Below are positions 35,533-44,451 of a DNA stretch of 64,000 nucleotides, piece after piece; positions within the stretch are counted from its first letter, which is position 1, and every line of letters begins with the position of its first letter. Below the pieces are notes generated by a model. It saw only the letters and a program-made list of their open reading frames with translations, was not told the origin of the DNA and did no database searches. A program made the translations under genes and the position numbers. Origin of the DNA: Nitrosococcus halophilus Nc 4 (lineage in GTDB: Bacteria > Pseudomonadota > Gammaproteobacteria > Nitrosococcales > Nitrosococcaceae); assembly GCF_000024725.1 (NCBI RefSeq), contig NC_013960.1:3706001-3770000 (forward strand). The letters are read 5' to 3'.

Positions 35533-38500
35533 TCATTGGTCATGGCAGGCGGCTTCATAGACGCGCAAGGGGTCTATTCCTGTTAACCTAGGCGGTAGCG
35601 AGGGGGCCGAAGAACGCCGGTAAACCTCGGTAATAAGCTCCCTCGAAGACTCCAAATGAACCTCCATATCATCGCTGGCCTGTTTGACTCGCGCCAGGGT
35701 CGCCATAAAAGATTCCCGGGTTTCTGAAGACACCAACTCCATGAGTTGGTCCAAGATTTTATCTACATCCTGCCAATCCTCCATTATCCAACCTGCCCCC
35801 GTCTCCACTACTCTGTCTTGGAGCGTGCCTATGGGGGGCACTAACACCGGTCGGTCAGCCGCCCAGGCCTCGGAAAGGGTATAGGAAAAGGTTTCAGGGC
35901 CTGCCGAGGGGAACACCACCAGAGAAATGGCGTAATGATCCAGCAAGGCAGGCAACTCCTCCTGCCCATAAGGACCATGGAGCGTTAACACCCGGTCCTC
36001 GCTCTGATAAGGCACGGGCGGATCACCTTGGCGATCCGTGTATCCGATCACCACCCAGCGCAACGGCAATTTTCGCTCCCGGGTTTTTTCCACCAACCGC
36101 TCCAGCTTTCTGGCCCCTTTCACCGGCCCAATGGCGCCCAACACGCCAATCGACTTGATGCCATCCTTCGGCAGCAAGAAACCCTGAAGATGACCCCCTC
36201 TTAGCTTGGGAAGATCTAGATGGGGGACGTTAGGAATCACGGTAACAGGCACCCTAGGAAAATAGCGGTTAAGGGTATGCTTGACCCAAGCCGACGGGGC
36301 AAACACAAAAGCGGCTTTGGATAAAAAATTTCGATGCCTCCAGCGCCATTCTTCTATATCGATATGGGCAAAAGCCCCCTGCGCCCCAAGACATTGACGA
36401 CACAGTTCCAAATCGGTCGTGGCATCACAATAATGGCCACTGCCATCCAAAAGATTAATCGTGGGACATGCCAAAAAGAAATCATGGACACTAAAACCAT
36501 AGGGAATCACCGTTCCCGCAAAGGCCTCCAGCAATCCATCGCGGCAACCGGCCAGGTGATGAATGTGGCACAATTTAATCTCCAACCACCCACAAATCGC
36601 CTCCAAAAAATCCGTCCAGGTTTCACCATCCCGGCGCTGGAAACGATAATTTTGCTCTTCCTCTCCAGGAAGAAGCCCTTTGACCACCCATTCCTGCTCT
36701 AAGGCGATTAGCACATAGTGTCGAAATTCACCTGCAACTAATGTCGCCAGATTTCTGATATAAGCCCCTATCCCGCCGCCACGGCCCCGCAACACCGCAG
36801 GTCCCCCATGGCCATGCATAACATGCAGGATTCCCGGCATTCCAGGGGCAGAAAGAAGCTGGAGCTGGATTTCAATCAATTGCCGAATCGGCTGGAGCGG
36901 GTCCTGTTTGATAAAACCATTGACCTGTTCCAAGTAGGTGGGGTGCTTATTCAGCAGCGCCGCCATTTGCTTTTCCGCGATGACCTTTTTTTCTTGGCCA
37001 AAGGAGCCTCCGCCCACATGGGCCACATAGGCATCGCTACAGAGCACATTCCGAAAGCCCGCTTCTACAGCACGCAGGCATAAATCATTTTCCTCCCCGT
37101 AGCCCTTGCCAAAAGCATCCACATCAAATAACCCCACCCTATTGATGAGCGCCCGGCGTATATACAGGCAAAACCCCACCCCGGTAGGAAGCTCCGGATA
37201 GACGGTTATCCCGGCCCGATCCATGGCCCGATTGATCAATTCTGGATTTTCTGGGAAGGGGTTTTCCCGGCAAAAATCAGGAAAAGAACAGATCTCCCCA
37301 TTATTGGAGAAAGGGGTAATGGTGCCTATTTTCGGGTCCGAAGCAGCACAGCGCTTGAGTTTTCCGAGCCAATGTTGAGTCACCAAGGTATCGGAATTTA
37401 ACAGCACCACATCATTTCTGCCGATGGACATTCCCCGATTGGCGGTGGCGACGAATCCCTGGTTGTGCTCATTTTGCAGCAGCACAATATTCTCTTCTCC
37501 CCCCGTCCTAAGCTCCTCAAACAAAGTCTGAATGCGACTATCTGTGGAAGCATCATCAATGAGCACCAGTCGATAGGGGTCATCGGTGCAGCGGCGTATG
37601 CTCTCTAGACAGGCGCGCAGAGGCTCATAAGCATTATAAATAGGAATTACAATATCAATGGATGGGGAATCGGCCTTTTCGATTTTTGGGCGGTTTAGAT
37701 ACCAACGCTTCAACGGCCGGAAAGGTCGGCGCACCCAGCCGCGAAAACTTTCTTGATAAGCAAGCCGAGTTTCTAAGTAGCGGGTCAGAGCATTAGCTTC
37801 GGCCAACTGCTGTTCATAGGCGGTGAGTTCCCGCTGCTGCTGCTCGACTTGTTCATGAAGCGCTTGCAGATCTTGAGCGTTGATTGCAAGCAGTCGATCT
37901 TTTTCTTGCAACTGACGCCCGTGATAGGCAAGGAATCGATCCTTTTCCCCCAATAATCGATCTCGCTCTTGTATTTCTCGATCTTTCTGCCCCAGGCGTG
38001 GCGCCAATGCCATGAAATCAGCGGACAGGGGCCAGGAGGCTTGGATCTCCAAAACGCCCCCTCCTTGCAGCGCCCCTAAGGTCTCGGCCTCCAGGGGCAA
38101 TTCAAAATAAGGATTTTTGCCCATTAATAAAGCATTGACCCCCAAGGCGGTGGCCCACCCACTGGAAAATTCCATCTGGTGTATTTTATTCACCGGCAAA
38201 GGGGCCCTATCACCGTTCCATCGCCAAATGCTGCGATTTTCCTTATCGTAAAGGTCTATTTGGTAAATTCGCATGAAACCGGGGCGATCGGCGGGATTGA
38301 GCCGCATCCCGGTGGGAACTTCAGCCAAAGGAGGAATGGAAAAACGGATCACCTGGCGCTCGGCGCCAATACAACCCAGGGTACAACAGCTATTTTCCTG
38401 ATGATATTCAGCCTTTCCAAAACGCCAGTAGAGTTGGCAAGCAAAATGGAACCCGGGGGTAGTAGGGGGGGCTTCTGGTTTTTGGGTGGCCTGTTTTCCC

Positions 38501-39246
38501 GGTATGGCCTCAACGATAAATTGATAGGTTAAAGCATCAGGGTAGGCTTTCAATAAACGATAAATAGCGGGGGGCAAGGCCTCTAAATAATAGCCTCGAA
38601 ATTCACTCGCCCTCATATCGCAGGGTATCGCCTCTACCGAAAGGGGAGCCAAATCATGGCGATTGAGAAATTCCAATAGGGATTTGCGAGTAAAAAACCG
38701 CAAATGGGTCACATCCAGCAATCCCTCGGGACGATAGCGAAACTCTCCCGCCAGTAGTTCAGCAATCACCCCTGCATGGGCAATATTAGGAATGGAGAGC
38801 AAGATCCGGCCATTGGGTCTCAATAAGGGGGGCAGTTGGGAAACCACCGCCCCTGGATTCTTTAAATGTTCAAGGACATCGGCGCAGACGATATAATCGT
38901 AACGGTAATGCTCACCCCCCTTCTGGATATTTTCCGGATGTCCCGATTCGCTCCCGGCGAATCGGTTAGGAAAAAGCGTCCTTAGCTGAACTTTCTCCAG
39001 GTCGGCTATCCGCAAATCCCGATAAAAAGGTTCGGCAAGCTGGGCTTGTTCAGGACTGAACTCCACGCCATCCACAATGCAATTTAATGCCGTGGATAAA
39101 TATTTCCCCAAAACTCCAGGGCCGGTGCCTAAATCCAATACCTGAGTATGGGGACGGATAAGGCGGGCAATTTTAGCCAGGGAATCGTCTCCCTGGGGAT
39201 CTAACTCCCGGGCATAGAGATGACTTTCTGAGAAAAACTGGTCCAT
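35533..39246 (-). CDS. Giant methyltransferase-GT2-GT4 glycan assembly protein
   Basis: The 1237 residues have several domains in order. An N-terminal SAM methyltransferase (about 1-235) has VLDLGTGPGVLGKYLS and YIVCADVLEHLKNPG. A beta-rich region (240-410) is followed by a coiled coil (415-495). A GT2 domain lies at about 525-780 (IDIVIPIYNAYEPLRACLES, LIDDASTD, VVLLNSDTLV). A GT4 domain lies at about 815-1200 (GAIGPVKGARKLERLVEK, PETFSYTLSEAWAADRPVLV). Residues 94-104 derive from the palindromic repeat. Such fusions act as processive or chain-capping enzymes in O-antigen loci; here the coupling of methylation and sugar transfer is inferred. Confidence 0.87.
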   Translation of the reverse strand: MDQFFSESHLYARELDPQGDDSLAKIARLIRPHTQVLDLGTGPGVLGKYLSTALNCIVDGVEFSPEQAQLAEPFYRDLRIADLEKVQLRTLFPNRFAGSESGHPENIQKGGEHYRYDYIVCADVLEHLKNPGAVVSQLPPLLRPNGRILLSIPNIAHAGVIAELLAGEFRYRPEGLLDVTHLRFFTRKSLLEFLNRHDLAPLSVEAIPCDMRASEFRGYYLEALPPAIYRLLKAYPDALTYQFIVEAIPGKQATQKPEAPPTTPGFHFACQLYWRFGKAEYHQENSCCTLGCIGAERQVIRFSIPPLAEVPTGMRLNPADRPGFMRIYQIDLYDKENRSIWRWNGDRAPLPVNKIHQMEFSSGWATALGVNALLMGKNPYFELPLEAETLGALQGGGVLEIQASWPLSADFMALAPRLGQKDREIQERDRLLGEKDRFLAYHGRQLQEKDRLLAINAQDLQALHEQVEQQQRELTAYEQQLAEANALTRYLETRLAYQESFRGWVRRPFRPLKRWYLNRPKIEKADSPSIDIVIPIYNAYEPLRACLESIRRCTDDPYRLVLIDDASTDSRIQTLFEELRTGGEENIVLLQNEHNQGFVATANRGMSIGRNDVVLLNSDTLVTQHWLGKLKRCAASDPKIGTITPFSNNGEICSFPDFCRENPFPENPELINRAMDRAGITVYPELPTGVGFCLYIRRALINRVGLFDVDAFGKGYGEENDLCLRAVEAGFRNVLCSDAYVAHVGGGSFGQEKKVIAEKQMAALLNKHPTYLEQVNGFIKQDPLQPIRQLIEIQLQLLSAPGMPGILHVMHGHGGPAVLRGRGGGIGAYIRNLATLVAGEFRHYVLIALEQEWVVKGLLPGEEEQNYRFQRRDGETWTDFLEAICGWLEIKLCHIHHLAGCRDGLLEAFAGTVIPYGFSVHDFFLACPTINLLDGSGHYCDATTDLELCRQCLGAQGAFAHIDIEEWRWRHRNFLSKAAFVFAPSAWVKHTLNRYFPRVPVTVIPNVPHLDLPKLRGGHLQGFLLPKDGIKSIGVLGAIGPVKGARKLERLVEKTRERKLPLRWVVIGYTDRQGDPPVPYQSEDRVLTLHGPYGQEELPALLDHYAISLVVFPSAGPETFSYTLSEAWAADRPVLVPPIGTLQDRVVETGAGWIMEDWQDVDKILDQLMELVSSETRESFMATLARVKQASDDMEVHLESSRELITEVYRRSSAPSLPPRLTGIDPLRVYEAACHDQ
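38937..38965 (-). repeat. Palindromic coding repeat, copy 3 (first hairpin only)
   Basis: On the minus strand these 29 bases equal the first hairpin of copy 1 plus GGACATC. They are read as NRFAGSESGHP, the same frame as copy 1, inside the methyltransferase domain of the 1237-residue protein. Confidence 0.7.
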
Positions 39247-39263
39247 AATGATGAAATTTTTAG

Positions 39264-39456
39264 GCGTACTTAGCCTTATCCCAAAAAATTAGTGTTCTTT
39301 TTTCCCTTCTCTCCTTGCAGGAGAAGGTAATGCTCTTTTCCGCCCCATTTCCCCCAACGGGAGAAGGTAACGCTCTTTTCCGCTCCATTTCCCCCGGCGG
39401 GAGAAGGTGAGGATGAGGGGGATAATAAAAAACGTTATCGATTGGGATGGGTACTA
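39264..39456 (+). mobile_element. MITE-like element, family 1, copy 1 (internally expanded)
   Basis: It ends in ATTGGGATGGGTACTA and begins with a diverged CTTATCCCAAAAAATTAG. The core GGAGAAGGTGAGGATGAGGG matches the copies at 43613 and 46831. Inside, a block of about 50 bases (GGAGAAGGTAATGCTCTTTT and GGAGAAGGTAACGCTCTTTT) is repeated. It fills the space upstream of the methyltransferase gene at 39480. Confidence 0.65.
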
Positions 39457-39479
39457 CAATCCACAACTATTAATTCACC

Positions 39480-40076
39480 ATGCACGCTAGTTCTTACCAA
39501 CACATGTCCCACCTCGTCGAGGTTTATTTCAGTCACCGCGACTCCCTCAATATTCTTGACTTGGGCAGCTATGACGTCAATGGGAGTTACCGTCCCCTCT
39601 TCAAGCACCCGAACTGGCACTATAGAGGAATGGATCTCTCCCCAGGCCCCAATGTGGATATTGTGCTCTCCTCCCCCTATCGCTTTCCTATCTCCACCTA
39701 CAATATGGATCTCATTATTTCCGGGCAGGCTTTCGAGCACATCGAGTTCTTTTGGCTAACTTGGCTAGAAATGGTGCGGGTGCTCAAGCCCGGCGGGACG
39801 ATCTTTCTGATCGCCCCCTCCCGAGGTCCCGAACACCGCTATCCAGTGGACTGTTGGCGTTTCTACCCCGATGGCTTTGCCGCCCTAGCCAAGTACGGCG
39901 CCTTAGAACTGATTGAGGTTCGCACAGACTGGGAACCTCACCCCGAACCCGACAGTGCGCCCTGGGGGGATACGGTTGGGGTATTTGTAAAACCCAGGCG
40001 CAATTATACCGCCCGCCTCTATGAACGAGCTCAATATACTCTGCGCCGATTCCTAGAACCTCCCTTATTTAAGTAA
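39480..40076 (+). CDS. Class I SAM-dependent methyltransferase (Methyltransf_11-like)
   Basis: The 198 residues show NILDLGSYDVNGSYRPLF as motif I, NMDLIISGQAFEHIEFFW for the strand 4 region and MVRVLKPGGTIFLIAP. It is the only plus-strand gene between the exporter genes and the GT block. The WRFYPDGFAAL segment is common in methyltransferases of polysaccharide loci. An earlier ATG is not evident in the upstream repeat. Confidence 0.83.
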   Translation: MHASSYQHMSHLVEVYFSHRDSLNILDLGSYDVNGSYRPLFKHPNWHYRGMDLSPGPNVDIVLSSPYRFPISTYNMDLIISGQAFEHIEFFWLTWLEMVRVLKPGGTIFLIAPSRGPEHRYPVDCWRFYPDGFAALAKYGALELIEVRTDWEPHPEPDSAPWGDTVGVFVKPRRNYTARLYERAQYTLRRFLEPPLFK

Positions 40077-40080
40077 GGGG

Positions 40081-40196
40081 TTAAGGCGTGTTAGCGCCAT
40101 ACCCACCAAAATTTAACCATTTAATGGTGGGATCACCTTTCAAGCTTGCCCCCTTCGCTAAAGGCAAGGTTTTTCAACAGCTTCTAGTGCCAAGGC
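40081..40196 (+). repeat. Dispersed repeat, family 2, copy 1 (left end missing)
   Basis: TTAAGGCGTGTTAGCGCCAT, ACCAAAATTT, TTAATGGTGGGA, TTTCAAGCTTG and AAGGTTTTTCAACA align with the element at 56724-56865. That copy has both terminal repeats; here the left one has been lost. Confidence 0.7.
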
Positions 40197-40199
40197 ATT

Positions 40200-41099
40200 T
40201 TATTGTTTGAAAAAACCTTGCACCAACCACCAAAAATGCCAAGCAGGAGGGTCCCGTGCAATGGCCTCGGAGAAACAGCCTGCCAAAGCTTCCATCAGTT
40301 GACGCTGATCCCGGGCAGGCAACGGACCGGCAACCTTCAAATACCGCCGCCCGGTCTCATGATCCAAGGAGACCGTGAAGGCCACCACGGGGATACCCTC
40401 GCTCACCGCTAGCCGGACCAACCCACTGGGCCACCAGGCCTGGCGTTGAAATAGCGGTATTGGCAAACAGTTATTCCCTTCGCCAGGAGGAACATCAATC
40501 AGCGCCACCACGGATTTTCCCTGGCGAAGGGCTTCAAGCAGGCGAGGCACGCTGCCTCCTTTATAAATCACCGGGGCTGACCCCACCCTTTCCACTTCCC
40601 GAATTCGTAACCGTGAATAGTAATAAGCCACTAGCCGGCGAGCAAAAGTGTTTCTATCTAGGCGGACAGATAAAAAGGCTGCCGCCATCCCTTGACTGCG
40701 CAGATGACGCAAAGACCACAATCCGGTCCCCCAATGGAAGGTAATAGCCAGAAAGGGGGTATTTCCAGGCCAACCCGGCCCAGTCAGCTCCAGGTACTTT
40801 CTCATCCAGCGATCGGAGCGAAAAAGGGAGAGGTAGAGATCCCCGTGATCCACCAGCTGAATTAAGCGGTAAGCGGCGCACCAACGAACAGGGTCCTCCA
40901 CGGGAATAATGCTTTGTGCTGCGGCTAAGGCTTGCGCCGTCCGCTCCCCATAAAGCCATGAATATTGACTCAGATAGCGGTAAAAGCGGAAACACCAGGG
41001 CCAAGGGAGAAAAATTGCTATCCCCGGAAATAGCACCAATTCAAGCAGATCCTTAAATTCCTGCCGTAGCCGAATAAACAGCCGCGCCCCCCTCGCCAT
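40200..41099 (-). CDS. Lysophospholipid acyltransferase-like (LpxL/HtrB-type) protein
   Basis: The 299-residue protein has a hydrophobic N-terminal segment (LELVLFPGIAIFLPWPWCF) and an acyltransferase-like core. The core contains FLAITFHWGTGLWSL, where His would be the catalytic histidine, and KSVVALIDVPPG. It resembles the LPLAT group that includes late lipid A acyltransferases, but the classic HX4D/E spacing is not exact. Being next to the O-antigen exporter, it may acylate a glycolipid or glycan. The assignment is moderate. Confidence 0.65.
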   Translation of the reverse strand: MARGARLFIRLRQEFKDLLELVLFPGIAIFLPWPWCFRFYRYLSQYSWLYGERTAQALAAAQSIIPVEDPVRWCAAYRLIQLVDHGDLYLSLFRSDRWMRKYLELTGPGWPGNTPFLAITFHWGTGLWSLRHLRSQGMAAAFLSVRLDRNTFARRLVAYYYSRLRIREVERVGSAPVIYKGGSVPRLLEALRQGKSVVALIDVPPGEGNNCLPIPLFQRQAWWPSGLVRLAVSEGIPVVAFTVSLDHETGRRYLKVAGPLPARDQRQLMEALAGCFSEAIARDPPAWHFWWLVQGFFKQ

Positions 41100-41111
41100 A
41101 ATAGCTTTTCT

Positions 41112-42302
41112 CTAGGGCAAGCCCCCGTGCCATTGATGCTCTAGGCGGCACACTCCTAGTTCCCGGCTTCTGCCAACGACCTGGAATTCCCTTTCCACCA
41201 CATCAAATAACCGTATTCCTTCTGGATCCATGGCATGGGCGCACAGCTTATATCTGCCAGGCAGGAGAGAAAGACGGGGAAACGTCAGGGCGAATACAAA
41301 ACGCTTAGATTCTCGCCGGTTCAGCGCAAAACCATCGATATCGGAGGTAAACCCATACACTTCGGTGCCATTGGCCCGGATAATTCCCACGGCTACCGTC
41401 GGGACTCTATCATCAGGCGAATACAATTCACCGCTGATTTTAAAATCTTGCCCCATGGAAACCAGGGGAAGTTCATTATTCTCATTGTCCCCCAACCATA
41501 AAGCTTTCACCTGGTAGGCAGCGGAAGACAAGGGGGCCTGGGGCTGAGCTTCCTGGCGAGATTTTTGTTCATGATAGGCCAGATATTCTTGGGTGACCTG
41601 AAAGGCTTCACCATAGGAAACCATGCGTCCTTCTTTGATCCAACAGGCCTTTTGGCAAAGCTTTTGGACATGGAACATGCTATGGGAGCACAATAGCAAA
41701 GTCCCGCCGTTTCCTAGATAACCTTCCATCCAGCGAATGCATTTTTTCTGAAACGATTCATCGCCAACGGCCAGCACTTCATCGGTAATGAGCAAATCAG
41801 GCTGCAGCGCAGTAATCAATGCAAATCCAAGCCGCACCACCATGCCGGAGGAGTAATGTTTGATAGGTTCATCAATATAAGAACCGATATCCGCAAATTC
41901 GATAATCCCCCCAAGCTTATCCAGGAGTTCAGCGTCGCTCATACCCATCAAGGCCCCGGAAAGCTGGAGGTTCTCCCGTCCGGTGTACTCTGGGTGAAAG
42001 CCCGCTCCCAGCTCTAACAAAGCCCCAATCCGGCCTGAAACCTGCACCTTGCCAGCAGAGGGCTTGACGACCCCCGCCACATGCTTGAGCAAAGTGGATT
42101 TTCCAGCCCCATTCTCCCCGATGATCCCCAGGGTTTCCCCCCGGTAAACCTCCAATGAAATATCTTGGAGCACAGGGTAACCTGAATACCCCTCCTGCCC
42201 CTTCAACACCCCCCAGAGCGCACGGAGCCGATCCTGGGAGGAAGTCAGCTTGGGATAAATCTTGCTAACCTGGTCAAGCCGCACTAGAGGTTCTGTGGTC
42301 AT
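41112..42302 (-). CDS. wzt: O-antigen/polysaccharide ABC transporter ATP-binding protein (Wzt)
   Basis: Walker A (GENGAGKSTLLKHVAG), the signature YSSGMVVRLGFA and Walker B (PDLLITDEVLAVGDE) are intact. From about residue 270 there is a beta-rich Wzt-type C-terminal domain (FKISGELYSPDDRVPTVAVG), which in Wzt selects the finished O-chain by its end group. The ATG at 42302 is preferred over one 13 residues earlier. It forms the exporter with Wzm just upstream. The methyl-type end-capping suggested by nearby methyltransferases fits this ABC route. Confidence 0.92.
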   Translation of the reverse strand: MTTEPLVRLDQVSKIYPKLTSSQDRLRALWGVLKGQEGYSGYPVLQDISLEVYRGETLGIIGENGAGKSTLLKHVAGVVKPSAGKVQVSGRIGALLELGAGFHPEYTGRENLQLSGALMGMSDAELLDKLGGIIEFADIGSYIDEPIKHYSSGMVVRLGFALITALQPDLLITDEVLAVGDESFQKKCIRWMEGYLGNGGTLLLCSHSMFHVQKLCQKACWIKEGRMVSYGEAFQVTQEYLAYHEQKSRQEAQPQAPLSSAAYQVKALWLGDNENNELPLVSMGQDFKISGELYSPDDRVPTVAVGIIRANGTEVYGFTSDIDGFALNRRESKRFVFALTFPRLSLLPGRYKLCAHAMDPEGIRLFDVVEREFQVVGRSRELGVCRLEHQWHGGLP

Positions 42303-42381
42303 GATTTTATTTTTATCCCCTCCTATCTTGGCGGTACCCATCGTGGCGCTCTGTACACCCTACGGGACAGGAGGATAAAAA

Positions 42382-42415
42382 ATGTAGGATGGGTAGAGCA
42401 CAGCGAAACCCATCA
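42382..42415. repeat. Short dispersed intergenic repeat (GTAGGATGGGTAGAGCACAG type)
   Basis: GTAGGATGGGTAGAGCACAG continues into CGAAACCCATC. A related fragment, ACCCATCGTGGCGCTCTG, lies in opposite orientation at 42338-42355. This type of unit is widespread in proteobacterial intergenic regions. It separates wzm and wzt by about 120 bases. Confidence 0.5.
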
Positions 42416-42425
42416 ATGCCCACTA

Positions 42426-43217
42426 TCATAAAAACTCTTCAAACCGTCCAGCGCAACGCCGGAATAATCGAAGCCCCGCCACAAAGACCAACACACTGCC
42501 CAACACAGCCAGAACATCGGCCCCCGAGGGACTCCACTCCCCAAACATCAGCAAGGCCCGCAAACGGTCGAAAAAATAACTCAGGGGATTGGCCAAAATT
42601 AACGTACGGAAGGGCTCTGGCACTAACGAGAGGGGATACAAAATCGGCGAAGCATAAAATAAAAGCATGAACACGGGCGCCAGCACATGCTCAATATCTT
42701 TCAGAAACACTTGCAGAACCGACAGGATCAGGGCCACACCTATAGTGAACAACAAGAGAAGACCTAACAGCAGCAATACCAGGGGTAAAGCACTGAGGGA
42801 CAACTCAGCGCCAAGAATCGTAAGCACCCCCAGCACCAGCAAAAAGCCGACTCCATGAACCGCATAACTGCCCCCTACTGCCGTATACACCAATAACTCA
42901 TAGGGCAAGGCAATTTTTCTAATCAGCCCGGCATTATTGGTAATGGCCACCGTCGCCCGCAGGATTCCCTCATGAAAGGCCAGCCAGGGCCATAGGGCGA
43001 TGGCCACAAACACCACAAAGCTGTGCTGCTCCAACTCTGGAAAACGTACCCGAAAAATGGTGGTAAATACCAGCGAATAGATGGCAAGCTGGGCCAACGG
43101 TTGAAGTAACACCCAGAAATAGCCGCTGAAACTACCAAGATAGCGTCCCTTAATCTCGCGCACCAGAAAGCGCCGGAAAAGGGCACGATGTTGCCATACT
43201 AACACGCCTAATGACAC
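42426..43217 (-). CDS. wzm: O-antigen/polysaccharide ABC transporter permease (Wzm)
   Basis: Six hydrophobic segments and the ABC-2 signatures REIKGRYLGSFSGYFWVLLQP and LLFYASPILYPLSLVPEP identify the permease. The start is uncertain. GTG at 43217 has AGGA 9 bases upstream and gives 263 residues, the family's usual size. ATG at 43259 would overlap the end of the truncated hicA. Wzm and Wzt export a completed lipid-linked glycan across the inner membrane. Confidence 0.9.
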   Translation of the reverse strand: MSLGVLVWQHRALFRRFLVREIKGRYLGSFSGYFWVLLQPLAQLAIYSLVFTTIFRVRFPELEQHSFVVFVAIALWPWLAFHEGILRATVAITNNAGLIRKIALPYELLVYTAVGGSYAVHGVGFLLVLGVLTILGAELSLSALPLVLLLLGLLLLFTIGVALILSVLQVFLKDIEHVLAPVFMLLFYASPILYPLSLVPEPFRTLILANPLSYFFDRLRALLMFGEWSPSGADVLAVLGSVLVFVAGLRLFRRCAGRFEEFL

Positions 43218-43242
43218 CCCTTCCGTTCCTAGACTGAATTTT

Positions 43243-43380
43243 TCACAACCAAAACACATGAGTGAATGGATCATCCCGGCACAGAATGATATGACTGCCA
43301 TGCTGGCGCTTGACTACGAAGCCGATCCTTTCCAAAGCTTTCACCCGTTGCCGTCCGGAAATCACCGGCAACTGGCTCAT
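43243..43380 (-). pseudogene. hicA: Truncated HicA toxin remnant
   Basis: A 45-codon frame begins MSQLPVISGRQRVKALERIG and continues FVVKRQHGSHIILCRDDP. This is the N-terminal half of HicA, including the catalytic-type GSH motif. Full HicA is about 75-80 residues; here the frame runs into FTHVFWL and a stop. The remaining C-terminal half, expected to read like VVVPDHRELDRGTL, is absent. Its ATG overlaps the hicB stop by four bases, as in intact hicBA operons. The truncation point adjoins the start of wzm. Confidence 0.8.
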
Positions 43381-43583
43381 ACTGCGATGACTAGGGTTTC
43401 AAAGCGTTCCTCTGGAACAGGCAAGCTATCTTCTTCAAGGGCTAGAATATAGCCTTCGATGGCTTCCTTGATGTTTTGAATCGCTGTTTCGCGATCCTTG
43501 CCCTGGGAGACGCGCCCTGGGAGGTTGGGGCATCCCGTAACCCAATAACCACCCTCTCCAGGATAAATGACAACTTCTCTCAT
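43377..43583 (-). CDS. hicB: HicB-family antitoxin (partner toxin truncated)
   Basis: The 68-residue protein reads REVVIYPGEGGYWVTGCPNL, PGRVSQGKDRETAIQNIKEA and IEGYILALEED, the short HicB fold. It is followed directly by the truncated hicA. Without an intact toxin it is probably a relic or a solitary regulator. Confidence 0.88.
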   Translation of the reverse strand: MREVVIYPGEGGYWVTGCPNLPGRVSQGKDRETAIQNIKEAIEGYILALEEDSLPVPEERFETLVIAV

Positions 43584-43612
43584 GGTTATTCCTCGTTGCG
43601 AGTTTCTCGCTA

Positions 43613-43721
43613 TTAGACTAATCCCAAAATTAACGCTTTTTCCATCCCTTCTCCCCTGGCAGGAGAAGGTAATGCTCTTTCCCTTCCTTCAGAAGGTTAG
43701 GATGAGGGGGTTAATAGAAAG
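43613..43721 (+). mobile_element. MITE-like element, family 1, copy 2 (right end missing)
   Basis: The left end GACTAATCCCAAAATTAACG and the core GAGAAGGTAATGCTCTTTCC and GAAGGTTAGGATGAGGGGGT match the copy at 46831-46937. The right terminal repeat GGGATGGGTATTAG is not found after 43721. Confidence 0.65.
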
Positions 43722-43816
43722 CGACGCTGCATTTTTTGGAGTTTTGTGTTGCACTTAGCCGCTTGCAGGGAGATGCTATTATTTTAATATTATATGCATA
43801 ATTTAAGGAAGCAAGC

Positions 43817-44011
43817 ATGCGAACTACCCTTGATCTACCCGAGAATTTACTGAACGAAGCAATGAAGGTCACCCATATTGACACCAAAACTGGGGTTATT
43901 GTGCTGGCTTTGGAAGAATTGATAAGAAAATCAAAAATTTCAGAACTGAAGAAATATAAAGGGAAAATTGACTTGGATATTGATCTCAGTGAACTCCGAG
44001 ATCGCCCGTAG
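43817..44011 (+). CDS. vapB: VapB-type antitoxin
   Basis: The 64 residues start MRTTLDLPENLLNEAMKVTH, a ribbon-helix-helix-type DNA-binding N-terminus. The tail KGKIDLDIDLSELRDRP is of the kind that binds the PIN toxin. AGGA lies about 8 bases before the ATG and the upstream 40 bases are very A/T-rich. The stop shares one base with the vapC start. The gene pair is clearly more A/T-rich than its surroundings, which suggests transfer. Confidence 0.88.
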   Translation: MRTTLDLPENLLNEAMKVTHIDTKTGVIVLALEELIRKSKISELKKYKGKIDLDIDLSELRDRP

Positions 44012-44391
44012 TGGAAATTTTGGTAGATACACCAATATGGGTTGATTATTTTCGGGGTAGTGATAGCTCTTCCAGCATGGACTCCCTGATAGATGAAAAC
44101 CTTCTTATCACAAACGATATAATCTTAGCTGAGTTAGTCCCCTACCTAAAGATAAAGAAACAGGAAAAAGTAATTGAATTGCTTTATGAAGTAAAGCGAA
44201 TTCCTTTGAAAATAAACTGGCCGGAAATTGTAGAGTATCAAGTAAAGTGTTTGAGAAGTGGTGCAAATGGGGTAGGGATTCCTGATTTGATTATTGCTCA
44301 AAATGCCAAGAAGAATAACTGCAAGGTTTATTCGATAGATAAACACTTTCGTTTATTAAACCAGGTATTAAAGGTCAAACTATATAGGTAG
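44011..44391 (+). CDS. vapC: VapC-type PIN-domain ribonuclease toxin
   Basis: The 126-residue PIN domain shows its acidic residues in MEILVDTPIWVDYFRG, ILAELVPYL, GIPDLIIAQNA and YSIDKHFRLL. It starts at GTG overlapping the vapB stop (TAGTG). VapC toxins cut tRNA or rRNA when the antitoxin is degraded. The module looks intact. Confidence 0.92.
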   Translation: MEILVDTPIWVDYFRGSDSSSSMDSLIDENLLITNDIILAELVPYLKIKKQEKVIELLYEVKRIPLKINWPEIVEYQVKCLRSGANGVGIPDLIIAQNAKKNNCKVYSIDKHFRLLNQVLKVKLYR

Positions 44392-44451
44392 CAAGCGCAG
44401 TGTTGAGCGCACGATTAACGGTTAAAAGGGTAGGTAACAGTTAGCTGTAAT

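Noticed and set aside
39435-39740. Minus-strand 101-residue frame opposite the methyltransferase gene
   Set aside because: It is the shadow of the methyltransferase coding sequence and contains no domain.
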